Source of the DNA: Fen-455 sp050012675
GTDB lineage: Bacteria > Actinomycetota > Acidimicrobiia > Acidimicrobiales > Bog-793
Length of the DNA: 64,000 nucleotides
Direction of reading: 5' to 3'
Assembly (NCBI GenBank): GCA_050012675.1
Contig: JBEKGS010000006.1
Span: forward strand, 62,001 to 126,000
This document shows, piece by piece, positions 43,840 through 53,104 of this stretch. Position 1 is the stretch's first letter; every line of letters starts with the position of its first letter. The notes beneath the pieces are model-generated. The model had not been told where the DNA came from, did not search any database, and saw only the letters and a program-made list of their open reading frames with translations. A program made the translations under genes and the position numbers.

Positions 43840-44769
43840 ATGAAATACCACCAGTCATCACGAAACCGCCGGAGGTCCCAGATCGCGGTCGTCGCTGTCG
43901 CTTTGAGCGGCGCCGCCCTGCTCATCCCCGGCACCGGCATGGCGTTCGCCACACCGGCCAGCACCCACCACGTCAACGTGACGATACCGACACCGCCGAA
44001 GGACCCGACCGTCGCGGCCCTGGTGCCGGCGAGCATCAGGCAGAAGGGGTCGGTAACCGCAGCGATGGACGCGACCTACCCGCCCGACGAGTTCGTGGCG
44101 GCCAACGGCACGACGATCATCGGCATGGACGCTGATTTCAACGTGGCGCTCGGAGCGGTCATGGGCATCAAGTGGATCCCCGTCAACGCCACCTTCGACA
44201 CGATCATCGTCGGACTGGAGTCGAAGAAGTTCGACATCGGCAACACTTCTTTCACCGTGACGGCGGCTCGTGAGAAGCAGATCAACTTCGTCACGTACTT
44301 CCAGGCCGGCGAGGGCTACTACGTGAAGACCTCGAGCACGCTCAAGCTGAATAACGGACTCATGAGCCTGTGCGGCCTCGCGGTCGCCGTCGAAACCGGC
44401 ACGACAGAACAGACCGACGCCCAGAGCGCAGTCGGCTTGTGCACGAAGGCGGGCAAGAAGGCCGACACGGTGCTGCCGTTTGCGTCCCAGAGCAATGCCA
44501 ATCTCGCCGTCTCGAGCGGAAGGGCCCAGCTCGGTTTTGCCGACTCCCAGGTCGCCGGCTACATCGTCCAGCAGTCGCACGGCACCTTCAAGTTGGACGG
44601 CAAGCCCTTCGGGGTCGCCCCCTACGGCTTCGGCTTCGCGAAGAGCTCGAAGCTCGACGTCGCCACCCTTGCTGCGGTCAAGGTCCTCATGCACGACGGC
44701 ATCTACATGAAGATCCTCGACAAGTGGGGAGTGCAAGCAGGAGCCATCACCAACCCGAAGATCGTCTAG
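43840..44769 (+). CDS. Polar amino-acid ABC transporter substrate-binding protein
   Basis: A 309-residue SBP_bac_3-family protein. Residues of about 12-38 form a Sec signal (RRRSQIAVVAVALSGAALLI) with cleavage near AFA-TPAS. No lipobox cysteine follows, so it is not an ordinary lipoprotein. Family blocks are SVTAAMDATYPPDEF, GMDADFNVALGAVMG, DTIIVGLESKKFDIG, and VAVETGTTEQ. It binds polar amino acids or relatives outside the cell and delivers them to the permease and ATPase encoded next. ATG 43840 is chosen because GGGAGGAAG (43825-43833) precedes it. Confidence 0.9.
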   Translation: MKYHQSSRNRRRSQIAVVAVALSGAALLIPGTGMAFATPASTHHVNVTIPTPPKDPTVAALVPASIRQKGSVTAAMDATYPPDEFVAANGTTIIGMDADFNVALGAVMGIKWIPVNATFDTIIVGLESKKFDIGNTSFTVTAAREKQINFVTYFQAGEGYYVKTSSTLKLNNGLMSLCGLAVAVETGTTEQTDAQSAVGLCTKAGKKADTVLPFASQSNANLAVSSGRAQLGFADSQVAGYIVQQSHGTFKLDGKPFGVAPYGFGFAKSSKLDVATLAAVKVLMHDGIYMKILDKWGVQAGAITNPKIV

Positions 44770-44802
44770 GCGCACCAAAAGCCTCCGACGTGGGCCAGGT
44801 CG

Positions 44803-45750
44803 GTGACGCTCAACGGTGTTGAGGAGCACCGCCCGGAGGAGATCCGGGCGGTGCCCCTGCGCCATCCAGGCCGGTGGGTGGCCACGGCCGTCGTGCTCGT
44901 GCTCGTGGCGATGCTCGTCCATGACATCCTCACCAATCCCGGGTTCGGATGGGGGGTCGTGGGCAGTTACTTCTTCGCGCCGCCGATCGTCTCGGGGGTC
45001 GAGAAGACCCTCGAGCTCACCGTCCTCGCCATGGTCGCCGGGGTCGTCCTCGGCGTGATCTTCGCCGTCATGCGGCTTTCGCCCAATCCCATCCTCTCGG
45101 GCGCGGCCTGGACCTACATCTGGTTCTTCCGGGGCACACCGGTGTATGTGCAACTTGTCTTCTGGTACGCCATCTCGGCCCTCCAGCCGACGATCAGCCT
45201 CGGCATCCCGTTCGGTCCGGAGTTCGTGCACATGAGCGCCAACTCGCTCATCACCCCTATGGTGGCTGCGCTGCTGGGCCTCGGGCTCAACGAAGGCGCT
45301 TACTACGCCGAGATCGTGCGGGCCGGGATCATCTCGGTCGACCACGGACAGTTCGAAGCCGCGCAATCTCTCGGCATGCGCCGGGCGCAGCTGATGCGCC
45401 GGATCGTGCTCCCCCAGGCGATGCGCGTGATCGTCCCGCCTACCGGCAACGAGACGATCTCCATGCTGAAGACGACTTCGCTGGCGGTCGTGGTCACCTA
45501 CCCGGAGCTCTTCTTTCAGACCACGAACATCATCGCCCGGACCTACCAGGCGATCCCCCTTTACATCAACGCATGCTTCTGGTACCTGCTAATGACCACG
45601 GTGCTCACGATCGGCCAGTACTACATCGAGCGCTACTACGCACGCGGTTCTTCGTACGCGCTCCCTCTCACGCCGATACAGCGCATCCGTCGCAACCTGA
45701 CCACGCTTCGCCGCATCCCTCTCTCGGCGAGCACTCCGGGCAGGCCCTAG
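44803..45750 (+). CDS. Polar amino-acid ABC transporter permease
   Basis: A 315-residue integral membrane permease of the HisM/GlnP type. An N-terminal helix (about 28-45) precedes the transport domain, with TLELTVLAMVAGVVLGVIFA, WTYIWFFRGTPVYVQL and the EAA loop QFEAAQSLGMRRAQLMRRI, followed by VLPQAMRVIVPPTGNETI. A single permease gene implies a homodimer. The C-terminal 40 residues are basic. GTG start, 33 bases after the binding-protein gene. The stop abuts the ATPase ATG. Confidence 0.93.
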   Translation: MTLNGVEEHRPEEIRAVPLRHPGRWVATAVVLVLVAMLVHDILTNPGFGWGVVGSYFFAPPIVSGVEKTLELTVLAMVAGVVLGVIFAVMRLSPNPILSGAAWTYIWFFRGTPVYVQLVFWYAISALQPTISLGIPFGPEFVHMSANSLITPMVAALLGLGLNEGAYYAEIVRAGIISVDHGQFEAAQSLGMRRAQLMRRIVLPQAMRVIVPPTGNETISMLKTTSLAVVVTYPELFFQTTNIIARTYQAIPLYINACFWYLLMTTVLTIGQYYIERYYARGSSYALPLTPIQRIRRNLTTLRRIPLSASTPGRP

Positions 45751-46515
45751 ATGGACGGCCCGATGGTCCGCGCCGAGGCGGTGCACAAGCGTTACGCCCT
45801 GCTCGAGGTGCTGAAGGGGATCACTCTCGAGGTGGCGCCCCGCGAGGTGATGTGCCTGCTGGGGCCGTCCGGGTCGGGCAAGTCGACGTTTCTTCGCTGT
45901 ATCAACCACCTCGAGAAGATCAACTCGGGGCGGCTCTACGTGGACGGATCCCTCGTGGGCTACGAGGAGCGGTCCGGGCGCCTCCACGAGCTGCCCGACC
46001 GCGAGGTCTGTCGCCGGCGCACGGAGATCGGCATGGTCTTCCAGCGCTTCAACCTCTTCCCGCACATGACCGCCCTCGAGAATGTCGTCGAGGCACCGGT
46101 GCTCGTGAAGAAAGAGCCCAAGGCGGTCGTCATGACGCGTGCCCGGGCGCTGCTCGACAGGGTCGGGTTGTCGAGCAAGGTCGACGCCTATCCCAACCAG
46201 CTCTCGGGAGGCCAGCAGCAGAGGGTCGCGATCGCGAGGGCCCTGGCCATGCAGCCCAAGCTCATGCTCTTCGACGAGCCCACAAGCGCGCTCGACCCAG
46301 AGCTGGTCGGGGAGGTGCTCGACGTGATACGCGCGCTCGCCGAGGAAGGCATGACGATGATCGTGGTCACCCACGAGATCGGCTTTGCCCGCGAGGTCGG
46401 CGACACGCTCGTGTTCATGGACGAGGGCGTCGTCGTCGAAGCGGGCGTGCCGCGCGAGGTCATCGCCAATCCGCGCGAAGAGCGCACAAAGGCCTTCCTC
46501 TCCAAGGTGCTCTGA
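45751..46515 (+). CDS. Polar amino-acid ABC transporter ATP-binding protein
   Basis: A 254-residue GlnQ/HisP-type ATPase. The Walker A is LLGPSGSGKSTFLRCIN, the Q-loop MVFQRFNLFPHMTALENV, the signature LSGGQQQRVAIARAL, the Walker B LMLFDEPTSALDPELVGEV and the switch VTHEIGFA. It has an insertion with GYEERSGRLHELPDREV between Walker A and Q-loop, seen in some actinobacterial members. It completes a three-gene operon for uptake of a polar amino acid or related compound. The ligand is not predictable. Confidence 0.95.
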   Translation: MDGPMVRAEAVHKRYALLEVLKGITLEVAPREVMCLLGPSGSGKSTFLRCINHLEKINSGRLYVDGSLVGYEERSGRLHELPDREVCRRRTEIGMVFQRFNLFPHMTALENVVEAPVLVKKEPKAVVMTRARALLDRVGLSSKVDAYPNQLSGGQQQRVAIARALAMQPKLMLFDEPTSALDPELVGEVLDVIRALAEEGMTMIVVTHEIGFAREVGDTLVFMDEGVVVEAGVPREVIANPREERTKAFLSKVL

Positions 46516-46689
46516 CAACTCAAGGTCAAATGGGCCGGCAGCTGGCACGGCCACAGTGGATGGATGCGCCGATGGGCGAGTTCGGCCGTGAGGCCCCGCT
46601 CCCGGCCGGTTGTTTGCTGTCGGCGCGCTCGGGAACCTGAGGTGCAGCGCGATCATCATCTGCAGCGTTGTAATTGACAGGGAGGTCTG

Positions 46690-47193
46690 ATGCCGGTCGA
46701 CGCTGCTGACCAAGCGGAGTTCGAGCGGTGGTACCTCGCGTCACGAAAGGCACTCATCGGTGCGGCATTTCTCTACGTCGGCAACGCCGAGGAGGCGCTC
46801 GACCTTGCTCAGGAGACCTACGCCCGTGCCTGGCAGCACTGGGACGTCGTTTCCAGGCACGCCAACCGTGACGCCTGGAACCGCCGCGTGCTCCACAACC
46901 TGGTCGTCAGCCGCTGGCGGCGCCTCGCCCTCGAAAGCGCGCGCACCCCGTTCAGGACCGAGGCGTACGAGCCGTTGGACACGTACGATCTCGATCTCGC
47001 GAGGCTCGTCGCACGGTTGCCGGCGAAGCAACGCCGCGCCTTTGTCCTGCACGTCGTGTTCGACCTCAGCGTCGACGACGTGGCCACCGAGATGAAGGCG
47101 CCCGCGGGCACCGTGCGCTCGTGGATACACCGAGCCCGGAGCCAGCTCGCCTCCCAGATCGAATCCGATGCCCGTGTAGTGATCCGGAGGTGA
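46690..47193 (+). CDS. ECF-type RNA polymerase sigma factor
   Basis: A 167-residue sigma factor of the extracytoplasmic-function class. Region 2 has LYVGNAEEALDLAQETYARA and WNRRVLHNLVVSRWRR, and region 4 has LPAKQRRAFVLHVVFDLSVD with the helix-turn-helix AGTVRSWIHRARSQL. It resembles the actinobacterial SigE-like group. ATG 46690 follows GGGAGG (46680-46685). It is followed immediately by a membrane protein gene that probably regulates it. A GGAACC typical of ECF -35 elements occurs at 46632-46637 but lacks a matching -10. Confidence 0.9.
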   Translation: MPVDAADQAEFERWYLASRKALIGAAFLYVGNAEEALDLAQETYARAWQHWDVVSRHANRDAWNRRVLHNLVVSRWRRLALESARTPFRTEAYEPLDTYDLDLARLVARLPAKQRRAFVLHVVFDLSVDDVATEMKAPAGTVRSWIHRARSQLASQIESDARVVIRR

Positions 47194-47198
47194 CAGCC

Positions 47199-48503
47199 AT
47201 GGACGAGAGCGCGAGCGACGTCGATCAGCTCTTCAGGGAAGCCGCGCTGAGCGCCGGGGGTCTGGCGCACGTGCTCGACCCCACCAGGGCGATCGAAAGG
47301 GGCACGAGGCTGCGCCTGTTCGCCCGACGACGCAGGAACGCGCTGTCCGGTCTGGTCGTACTGGTCGCGATCGTCGTCTTCCTGGTGCCTCTCCCGCAAC
47401 TGCACCTGTTCGGCTCGAACGGCACGGGAAGCACCAATGGTCATCACCCGGTCACCTCCTCGCTCGGCACTGCAGGCCGGACTTCGAGCTCGACCGCTCC
47501 GCTCGGAGGCGTGATACCGGCCGACTTCCAGCCAGCCTCGTTCACCGCGGTCAGCCTCGACGAGTGGTGGATGCTGGGGACGGCTCGTTGTCTGACGAGT
47601 GCCGGGACCTGTGGGGCGATCGTCCGCACGACCGACGGCGGCTCGCGCTTCGCGGGCATTCCGAGCCCGCCGGTGGGCGCGGACGACGTCACGCAGTTGC
47701 GCTTTGCCAACGCCCTCGACGGGTACGCCTTCGACCCGGAGCTGTGGGAGACGACGAACGGCGGCTCGTCCTGGGTGCGAGTTGACACACCGGGCCCGGT
47801 AGCCGAGCTCGAGGCGGCCGACGGGGAGGCGTACGCGCTGACCTGCCCTGCAGGCTTTGCCAAGTGCCAGGCGATGGACCTGCTCCGCGCAGCGGTGGGA
47901 TCGCTCAAGTGGCGCAAGGCCTTCACGCCGGTGACGCTCCGATACGGGGCGCAGTTCGCGCTGAACGGCCCGAACCTGTACCTGCTGAGCGGGAACGACC
48001 CGCCTTTGGTACTGCTGTACTCGCGTGACAAGGCGGCGAGTTTCACCCGGCGCGTCGACCCCTGTTTTCCGGGCCTTGGTGGCAGGCTGACGGCGGCCGC
48101 CAACGGGGCTCCCGTGCTGTGGGCTGCCTGTCCCACGGGAATGATGGCGGAGGTGACCCTGTCGACAAACGGCGGTCGGAGCTGGCGCGTAGGCACAGCG
48201 ACAGGAGAGTTCCCCAACAGCCTCGGACTAGCAGCCGCCACGTCATCGGACGCGCTGGCCTGGCCCGGCCAGCAGGTCTCCAAGTCAAGGTGGATCGCAA
48301 TGCAACGCACGACCAACGCAGGCAAGAGCTACTCGGCTGCCATCACATCGCGGAGCTTCACGACGGTCACCTGGGCCGGGTTCAGCGATGCCGTGCGCGC
48401 TTACGCCTTGATCCAAGAGGGCAACTACCCCGACACGACAACGCACTTGTACGAGTCGAACGACCAGGGTGCGAACTGGCGCCAGGTGCCGATCAAGGAC
48501 TGA
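47199..48503 (+). CDS. Membrane-anchored beta-propeller protein, probable partner of the ECF sigma factor
   Basis: A 434-residue protein. A cytoplasmic N-terminus of about 48 residues (DQLFREAALSAGGLAHVLDP) is followed by one transmembrane helix (NALSGLVVLVAIVVFLVPL), a Ser/Thr/Gly linker and a large extracellular domain. Repeats of the form TTDGGSRF, TTNGGSSWVRV, STNGGRSWRVG, TTNAGKSYS and SNDQGANWRQV mark BNR/YCF48-like propeller blades. The gene starts 5 bases after the sigma stop, with CCGGAGG as ribosome site. The layout suggests an anti-sigma-like receptor. No zinc-binding anti-sigma HxxxCxxC motif is present. Confidence 0.78.
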   Translation: MDESASDVDQLFREAALSAGGLAHVLDPTRAIERGTRLRLFARRRRNALSGLVVLVAIVVFLVPLPQLHLFGSNGTGSTNGHHPVTSSLGTAGRTSSSTAPLGGVIPADFQPASFTAVSLDEWWMLGTARCLTSAGTCGAIVRTTDGGSRFAGIPSPPVGADDVTQLRFANALDGYAFDPELWETTNGGSSWVRVDTPGPVAELEAADGEAYALTCPAGFAKCQAMDLLRAAVGSLKWRKAFTPVTLRYGAQFALNGPNLYLLSGNDPPLVLLYSRDKAASFTRRVDPCFPGLGGRLTAAANGAPVLWAACPTGMMAEVTLSTNGGRSWRVGTATGEFPNSLGLAAATSSDALAWPGQQVSKSRWIAMQRTTNAGKSYSAAITSRSFTTVTWAGFSDAVRAYALIQEGNYPDTTTHLYESNDQGANWRQVPIKD

Positions 48504-48608
48504 TCCGAACGATGGCCGCCGCCGACGTCGCTACCGGCTGACGGCCCGGGGCCGAGAGCCCCTACAGCACAGGCCTCCCCGTTCGCCGCTCGACGTGGCC
48601 GCGGAGGA

Positions 48609-48622
48609 GTGAAACGTTACAC
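48609..48622. promoter_or_regulatory. LacI-type operator 1 (upstream of the lacI-family gene)
   Basis: GTGAAACGTTACAC is a 14-base palindrome (12 of 14 positions symmetric) with the CG centre usual for LacI/GalR operators. It lies 151 bases before the regulator start and matches operators 2 and 3. The remainder of the 269-base gap between 48504 and 48772 holds no gene. TACCGT at 48671-48676 is a possible -10, but no -35 is clear. Confidence 0.65.
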
Positions 48623-48772
48623 TTCGGGGCGTGATCGCTCGGGAGCTACCCGGTGCCGATCGCACGCGATTACCGTGCAACGAGACGGTCCGGCCTCGAA
48701 GTCGAGCTGCGGCGTTAAGGTACGCCGGGAACTGCAGCGGGAGGCGGCACCCGAGCCCAGCATAGGAGACCG

Positions 48773-49915
48773 TTGACCCTGCGTAACAAGGAGACCTCGA
48801 AGTCCTCGGCCCGGGTCGCGGGGTCGGCGACCGGCGGTGGTGGCGCGCGCCAGCCAGTACCCGGTCAGGGACGGGTGACGATCAAAGACGTGGCCGAGTG
48901 GGCCGGTGTATCGCTCGGCACGGTGTCGAACGTGCTGAACCGGCCGGACCGGGTAGCACCCGACACCCTGGCCCGGGTCCAGGACGCGGTCGACCGGCTG
49001 GGTTTTGTCCGAAGCTCAGCCGCGCACCAGATGCGCAGCCGTTCCAACAGCCGGTGTTTCGGTGCCGTCGTGCTCGACGCCTCCAACCCGTTCTCCACCG
49101 AGACCGTACGCGGCCTTGAGGACACCGTGCACGAGCAGGGATCTGCCGTGGTCCTGTGTTCCACCGACGGCTCAGCGGACCGGGAGGCCCGGTACTTGCG
49201 TTGGCTCGAGGAGCAGCGTGTCCAGGGCATCGTCATAACCCCGGCGACGCGCAGCATCCGCCATCTCGAGACCCTGCGGGACAGGGGCACTCTTGTTGTG
49301 CTCCTCGACAGGCCGAGCAACAAGGGCGAGCTGTGCTCGGTCTCGGTCGATCACGCGCGAGGAGGCGAACTTGCTGCCGGCTACCTGTTCGATCTCGGGC
49401 ACCGACGGATCGCTTTCATCAACGGACCGCTTCATCTTTCCCAGTGCGCGGAGCGCCGCCGCGGCATGCGCCGTGCTGCCCGCCAGGCAGGCTTGAGCCC
49501 CGAGGAGAGCATCATCGAGTACACGATCGACCCGATCACCGCCTTCGGGCAGGCCGAGCTCACCGTGGACAAGCTCCTGGCCATCGCGGACCGGCCGACC
49601 GCCGTGGTCTGCGTGAACGACCAGATTGCCTTCAGGGTGCTGCGGGCCTTGGCGGAACGGCGGGTGCGCGTGCCCCGCGACATGAGTGTCGTCGGGTACG
49701 ACGACGTCGAATTCGCCTCGATGCTGTCGCCGACCCTCACATCGATCCGCCAACCCAAGTACGCCCTGGGAAGGGCCGCCGCCGAGCTGCTGATTGCCGA
49801 GACCGTCGACCCAACGCACCGCCACGGCGACATCCTTTTCGAGCCGGAGCTCATCGAGCGCCAGTCGACGACGGCGCGCTCGAAGTTGAACCGCTACAGC
49901 CCACGCGGCGCCTGA
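48773..49915 (+). CDS. LacI-family transcriptional regulator
   Basis: A 380-residue regulator. After a 33-residue polar, basic extension comes the LacI helix-turn-helix and hinge (VTIKDVAEWAGVSLGTVSNV then LNRPDRVAPDTLARVQDAVDRLGFV), followed by a periplasmic-binding-protein-like sensor domain (FGAVVLDASNPFSTETVRGL, DLGHRRIAFINGP, VVCVNDQIAFRVLRALAERR, VPRDMSVVGYDDVEFA). It should bind the three palindromes of this window and release them on binding a sugar or sugar acid. TTG 48773 follows AGGAG at 48764-48768. The start could also lie inside the extension. It heads the catabolic island. Confidence 0.93.
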   Translation: MTLRNKETSKSSARVAGSATGGGGARQPVPGQGRVTIKDVAEWAGVSLGTVSNVLNRPDRVAPDTLARVQDAVDRLGFVRSSAAHQMRSRSNSRCFGAVVLDASNPFSTETVRGLEDTVHEQGSAVVLCSTDGSADREARYLRWLEEQRVQGIVITPATRSIRHLETLRDRGTLVVLLDRPSNKGELCSVSVDHARGGELAAGYLFDLGHRRIAFINGPLHLSQCAERRRGMRRAARQAGLSPEESIIEYTIDPITAFGQAELTVDKLLAIADRPTAVVCVNDQIAFRVLRALAERRVRVPRDMSVVGYDDVEFASMLSPTLTSIRQPKYALGRAAAELLIAETVDPTHRHGDILFEPELIERQSTTARSKLNRYSPRGA

Positions 49916-49930
49916 CTCGGACAGCTGAGT

Positions 49931-50803
49931 TTGGTCGCTGACCCGCCGCCGTCTTCGGGGTCGGCGCTGTTCGACGGCCACTGCCATGCCTGGCGCCGCT
50001 GGCCTTATCGCCCTGCGGTGCCCGACGATACGGAGCGGGGAACGATCGACCAGCTCCTGTACGAGATGGACTCCAACGGGGTGGCCGAGGCACTGGTGGT
50101 GTGCGCCGCGATAGACGCGAACAAGGACAACATCGACTACGTCGCCTCCGCCCGCGAGCTACACCCCGGCAGGCTGCACGTCGTGGCCGACCTCGACTGC
50201 ACCTGGAGCACCACCTACCACACTCGGGGTAGCGCGGACCGGCTGCGAGTGCTCGACGACCGCTACGAACTGGTCGGCTTCACCCACTACCTGGAACAAC
50301 GCAACGACGGTTGGCTCTTGAGCGAGGAGGCCGACGCCCTCTTCAAGGCCGCCTGCGAGCGACGTCTCATCGTGAGCCTCGCTGCCGGACCGTCCTGGCA
50401 GGCCGATCTCAGGGTGATCGCGCGCAAGCACCCTGATGTGCCGGTTCTCTGTCACCATCTCGGGGACGTGCGCGCAGGTGACACAGCCGGACTGGACGAG
50501 GTCGTCGCCTCCTCATCGGTGCCGAACATCTATGTGAAGGCGTCCGGGTTCCACTACGCGTCCGCGCGTGGTTGGGACCATCCCTGGCCGGACGCGCTCT
50601 TCATGCTGAGGCGGATCTTCGACTCCTACGGGCCGGGCAGGCTCTGCTGGGGCTCTGACTTCCCGGCCTCGAAGCGGTTCTGCACCTTTCGCCAGTCGCT
50701 CGAAGCCGTGCGCACGCACTGCCGGTTCCTTTCGGCCGAAGATCTTCGCCTCGTGCTCGGCGGGACCCTGCGCGCCGTCCTCGCCGCCACAGCGGCCGGC
50801 TGA
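49931..50803 (+). CDS. Amidohydrolase-2 family hydrolase, possible sugar lactonase
   Basis: A 290-residue TIM-barrel amidohydrolase of the amidohydrolase_2 group. The metal site is visible as LFDGHCHAWRR (His-x-His), VLCHHLGD (His), and LCWGSDFPASKR (Asp). The group includes 2-pyrone-4,6-dicarboxylate hydrolase and aldono-lactonases such as L-fuconolactonase and L-rhamnono-lactonase. Beside two sugar-acid dehydratases a lactonase role is attractive but inferred. It starts 15 bases after the lacI-family gene at TTG 49931. The start is uncertain by a few codons. Confidence 0.82.
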   Translation: MVADPPPSSGSALFDGHCHAWRRWPYRPAVPDDTERGTIDQLLYEMDSNGVAEALVVCAAIDANKDNIDYVASARELHPGRLHVVADLDCTWSTTYHTRGSADRLRVLDDRYELVGFTHYLEQRNDGWLLSEEADALFKAACERRLIVSLAAGPSWQADLRVIARKHPDVPVLCHHLGDVRAGDTAGLDEVVASSSVPNIYVKASGFHYASARGWDHPWPDALFMLRRIFDSYGPGRLCWGSDFPASKRFCTFRQSLEAVRTHCRFLSAEDLRLVLGGTLRAVLAATAAG

Positions 50804-50818
50804 GGTCCGCGGCGCGCT

Positions 50819-51910
50819 TCAGCTCGGGTCGACCCGAAGACGGACGGTCCCCGAGGTGAGCTCGCTCCAGGGCTCCAGGCCCTCGAAATGTCGCAGGCAC
50901 TCGTCGACCATGAGGGAGAAGAAGCGCCGCCTGCTCTCCGAGGTGACGCCTGCGACGTGGGGGGACACGAAGACGTTCGGGAGCTCAACGAGGGCGGAGT
51001 CGGGCGGGAGCGGCTCGGTGTCGAACACGTCCAGGCACGCCACGACGTCACCGCGCCGCAGCCGGTCCAGGAGCGCACCACCGTCCACGACCTTGCCACG
51101 CGAGACGTTGACGAAAACGCACCCGGGCTTGAGCAGCTCGAGCTCGCGGGCGCCGAGCATGGCTTGCGTGGCGGCGGTGAGCGGCACGAGAACGAAGACG
51201 ACGTCGCAGCTGAGAACTGCCGGCAGGGGGCCGAACTCGACTCCGCACGGCTCGGCCAGCTCTCTCGGGACGAACGGGTCGAAGACCCGTGCCTGGACGT
51301 GGAAGGGCTTCAGGAGCTCGACCAGATAGCGCCCCAGGTAGCCGAAGCCAATGAGGCCGACGCTCTTGTGACTCAGCTCGGCATTGTCGAACCCCGGGCC
51401 CGAGCGCTCGGGGACCGGGACGAAGGCGTTCGCGTGGGCGATCATGCGACGGAAGTTGGCCCCGGCGTTGCGAAGGCCTACGAGAGCGAGGCCGAGTGCC
51501 CACTCGGCGGCCGGTCGGGACGAGCCGTGGCTCGTGTCGACCACCCGCACACCTCTTTGTCGTGCGGCCTCGACGTCCAGGCGGTAGGCGAAGCGGTCGC
51601 CTTCGAGCTCTCCGACGAGGCTCAGGAGGGGCGCACCTTCGAGCACCTCCGAGCTCACGTAAGGCGCGCCGTGGCAGACCAACAGGACGTCGAGGTCAGC
51701 GGCGAAACTCGTCAGCTCCGCCTCCGCCGCCTCGTCGCGGGGAGCCGGTTCACCAAGCTCGGACGCCACCGAGAAGCAGTGGTACGAGAAATCGGCGACG
51801 GTCCCGAGACGGGCGACGTCGCTGTCGGCGACGTAGTTCTGGCGCACGATCTCGTTGCACGCCAGCCCGACTCGGCCACGCCTGTTAGCCGACGGATACG
51901 GGCTGGTCAT
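50819..51910 (-). CDS. D-isomer-specific 2-hydroxyacid dehydrogenase
   Basis: A 363-residue NAD-dependent dehydrogenase. The nucleotide loop is VGLIGFGYLGRYLVELLK. The catalytic residues lie in NVSRGKVVDGGAL (Arg), DVFDTEPLP (Glu) and VSPHVAGVT (His). Family members reduce 2-oxo acids or oxidise D-2-hydroxyacids, for example glyoxylate, hydroxypyruvate or phosphoglycerate. ATG 51910 overlaps the upstream enolase-superfamily stop as ATGA, so the two are coupled. It is the last gene of the minus-strand operon that starts at the Gfo/Idh gene. Confidence 0.9.
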   Translation of the reverse strand: MTSPYPSANRRGRVGLACNEIVRQNYVADSDVARLGTVADFSYHCFSVASELGEPAPRDEAAEAELTSFAADLDVLLVCHGAPYVSSEVLEGAPLLSLVGELEGDRFAYRLDVEAARQRGVRVVDTSHGSSRPAAEWALGLALVGLRNAGANFRRMIAHANAFVPVPERSGPGFDNAELSHKSVGLIGFGYLGRYLVELLKPFHVQARVFDPFVPRELAEPCGVEFGPLPAVLSCDVVFVLVPLTAATQAMLGARELELLKPGCVFVNVSRGKVVDGGALLDRLRRGDVVACLDVFDTEPLPPDSALVELPNVFVSPHVAGVTSESRRRFFSLMVDECLRHFEGLEPWSELTSGTVRLRVDPS

Positions 51911-53040
51911 CTGATCGCCACCGAACCGTCCTCGCGTAGCGCCGTGCGGGAGAGGTCGGCTCTTGTGGGCGGGTGCAGCGCCAGTCCGGCATCGTCGAGC
52001 GCGATCCCGAGCCCTGGGCGCTCGGGGGCGAGCAAGTAGCCGTCGCGCACCTCGATCACGTGGTCCACGACGTCGGTCCACTGCGGGCCGTCCTGGGGCA
52101 CGTGCTCTTGAACCTCCCAGTTCGGCACGCAGATGCCCAGTTGCACGAGGGCGGCGATCGCCACCGGACCCGACGGCACGGCATGGGGGATGACACCTGC
52201 GTGGAAGGACTCTGCCAGCGCGCAGATCTTCTTCACGTGGGTGATACCCCCTGCGATGCCGACGTCTGGCCGGACGTAGGCGATCCCGGGCCGTTCGAGG
52301 TACTCGGCGAACTCCCAGATGGTCGTGTTTCGCTCGCCGGCCGCGACCGGCAGAGGCACCTTGGAGGCGAAGGCCCGCAGCGCGGCGACACTGTCGGGAG
52401 GTATCGGGTCCTCGACGAAAAGGGGACGGAAGCGGGCGAGCTCACCGCACAACAGCAGGGCATCGCCGGCCGACATGTTGCGGTGCAGTTCGACGCCGAG
52501 GTCCACCTGCCACCCCACGGTCTCGCGCACCGCGGAGAAGCGCGCCACCAGATCTTCGATTCGAGCCGCCTGGCGCATGGCATGGTGCTCGTTTTGGAAC
52601 AACAGGATCTTCAAGGCGCTGTAGCCCTCGGCCTCGACCGCGCGGTGTGCAGCCGCGACCAGCTCCTCGGTCGAGCGCTCGTCGACAAGTACCTTCATGG
52701 CCCGCACGGCGCGGCGGGTGCGGCCACCCAGTAGCTGCCAGACGGGCACCTCGAAGTGCTTTGCCTTGAGGTCCCACAGCGCCTGGTCCACCGCACTGAT
52801 GGCCCCGGTCACGGCCATGCCTCGGAAGCAGAGCCCGCGATAGGCCATGTTCCAGTGGTGCTCCACGTCGAATGCGTCGGTGCCCTGGAGGCTGGCACCG
52901 ATGGAACCGACTATCTCGGCGACGGCGTTCGGCCAGCCGAAGAACGTGGACTCGCCGACTCCAGTTGTGCCGTCATCGCCCACGACGCGGACATAGCAGG
53001 AGCTGCCGGCAGGAAGGGCTTCGACGGAGGCTATGCGCAT
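51907..53040 (-). CDS. Enolase-superfamily (MR/MLE) sugar-acid dehydratase 1
   Basis: A 377-residue mandelate racemase/muconate-lactonizing-type enzyme. An N-terminal capping domain (MRIASVEALPAGSSCYVRVV) precedes the barrel. Visible active-site blocks are ALKILLF (Lys), VDLGVELHRNM (metal Asp/Glu and His), FVEDPI (metal Glu), AAGERN (metal Glu), RPDVGIAGGI and IPHAVPSG (His). The His in ELHRN and the later His resemble galactonate/mannonate-type dehydratases. It probably abstracts the C2 proton of a sugar acid to give a 2-keto-3-deoxy acid. It ends LREDGSVAIR, a tail shared with its paralogue at 55373. Confidence 0.88.
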   Translation of the reverse strand: MRIASVEALPAGSSCYVRVVGDDGTTGVGESTFFGWPNAVAEIVGSIGASLQGTDAFDVEHHWNMAYRGLCFRGMAVTGAISAVDQALWDLKAKHFEVPVWQLLGGRTRRAVRAMKVLVDERSTEELVAAAHRAVEAEGYSALKILLFQNEHHAMRQAARIEDLVARFSAVRETVGWQVDLGVELHRNMSAGDALLLCGELARFRPLFVEDPIPPDSVAALRAFASKVPLPVAAGERNTTIWEFAEYLERPGIAYVRPDVGIAGGITHVKKICALAESFHAGVIPHAVPSGPVAIAALVQLGICVPNWEVQEHVPQDGPQWTDVVDHVIEVRDGYLLAPERPGLGIALDDAGLALHPPTRADLSRTALREDGSVAIR

Positions 53041-53104
53041 GATCTTCACCGCTCCTCGCGACTGGTCGACCGCCGGCGGCCGCCGAATCGCGTCTAAAGG
53101 ACGC

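Noticed and set aside
46632..46669. ECF autoregulatory promoter upstream of the sigma factor
   Set aside because: GGAACC is present, but no CGTC/CGTT-type -10 lies 16-17 bases downstream; the nearest CGTT is 28 bases away.
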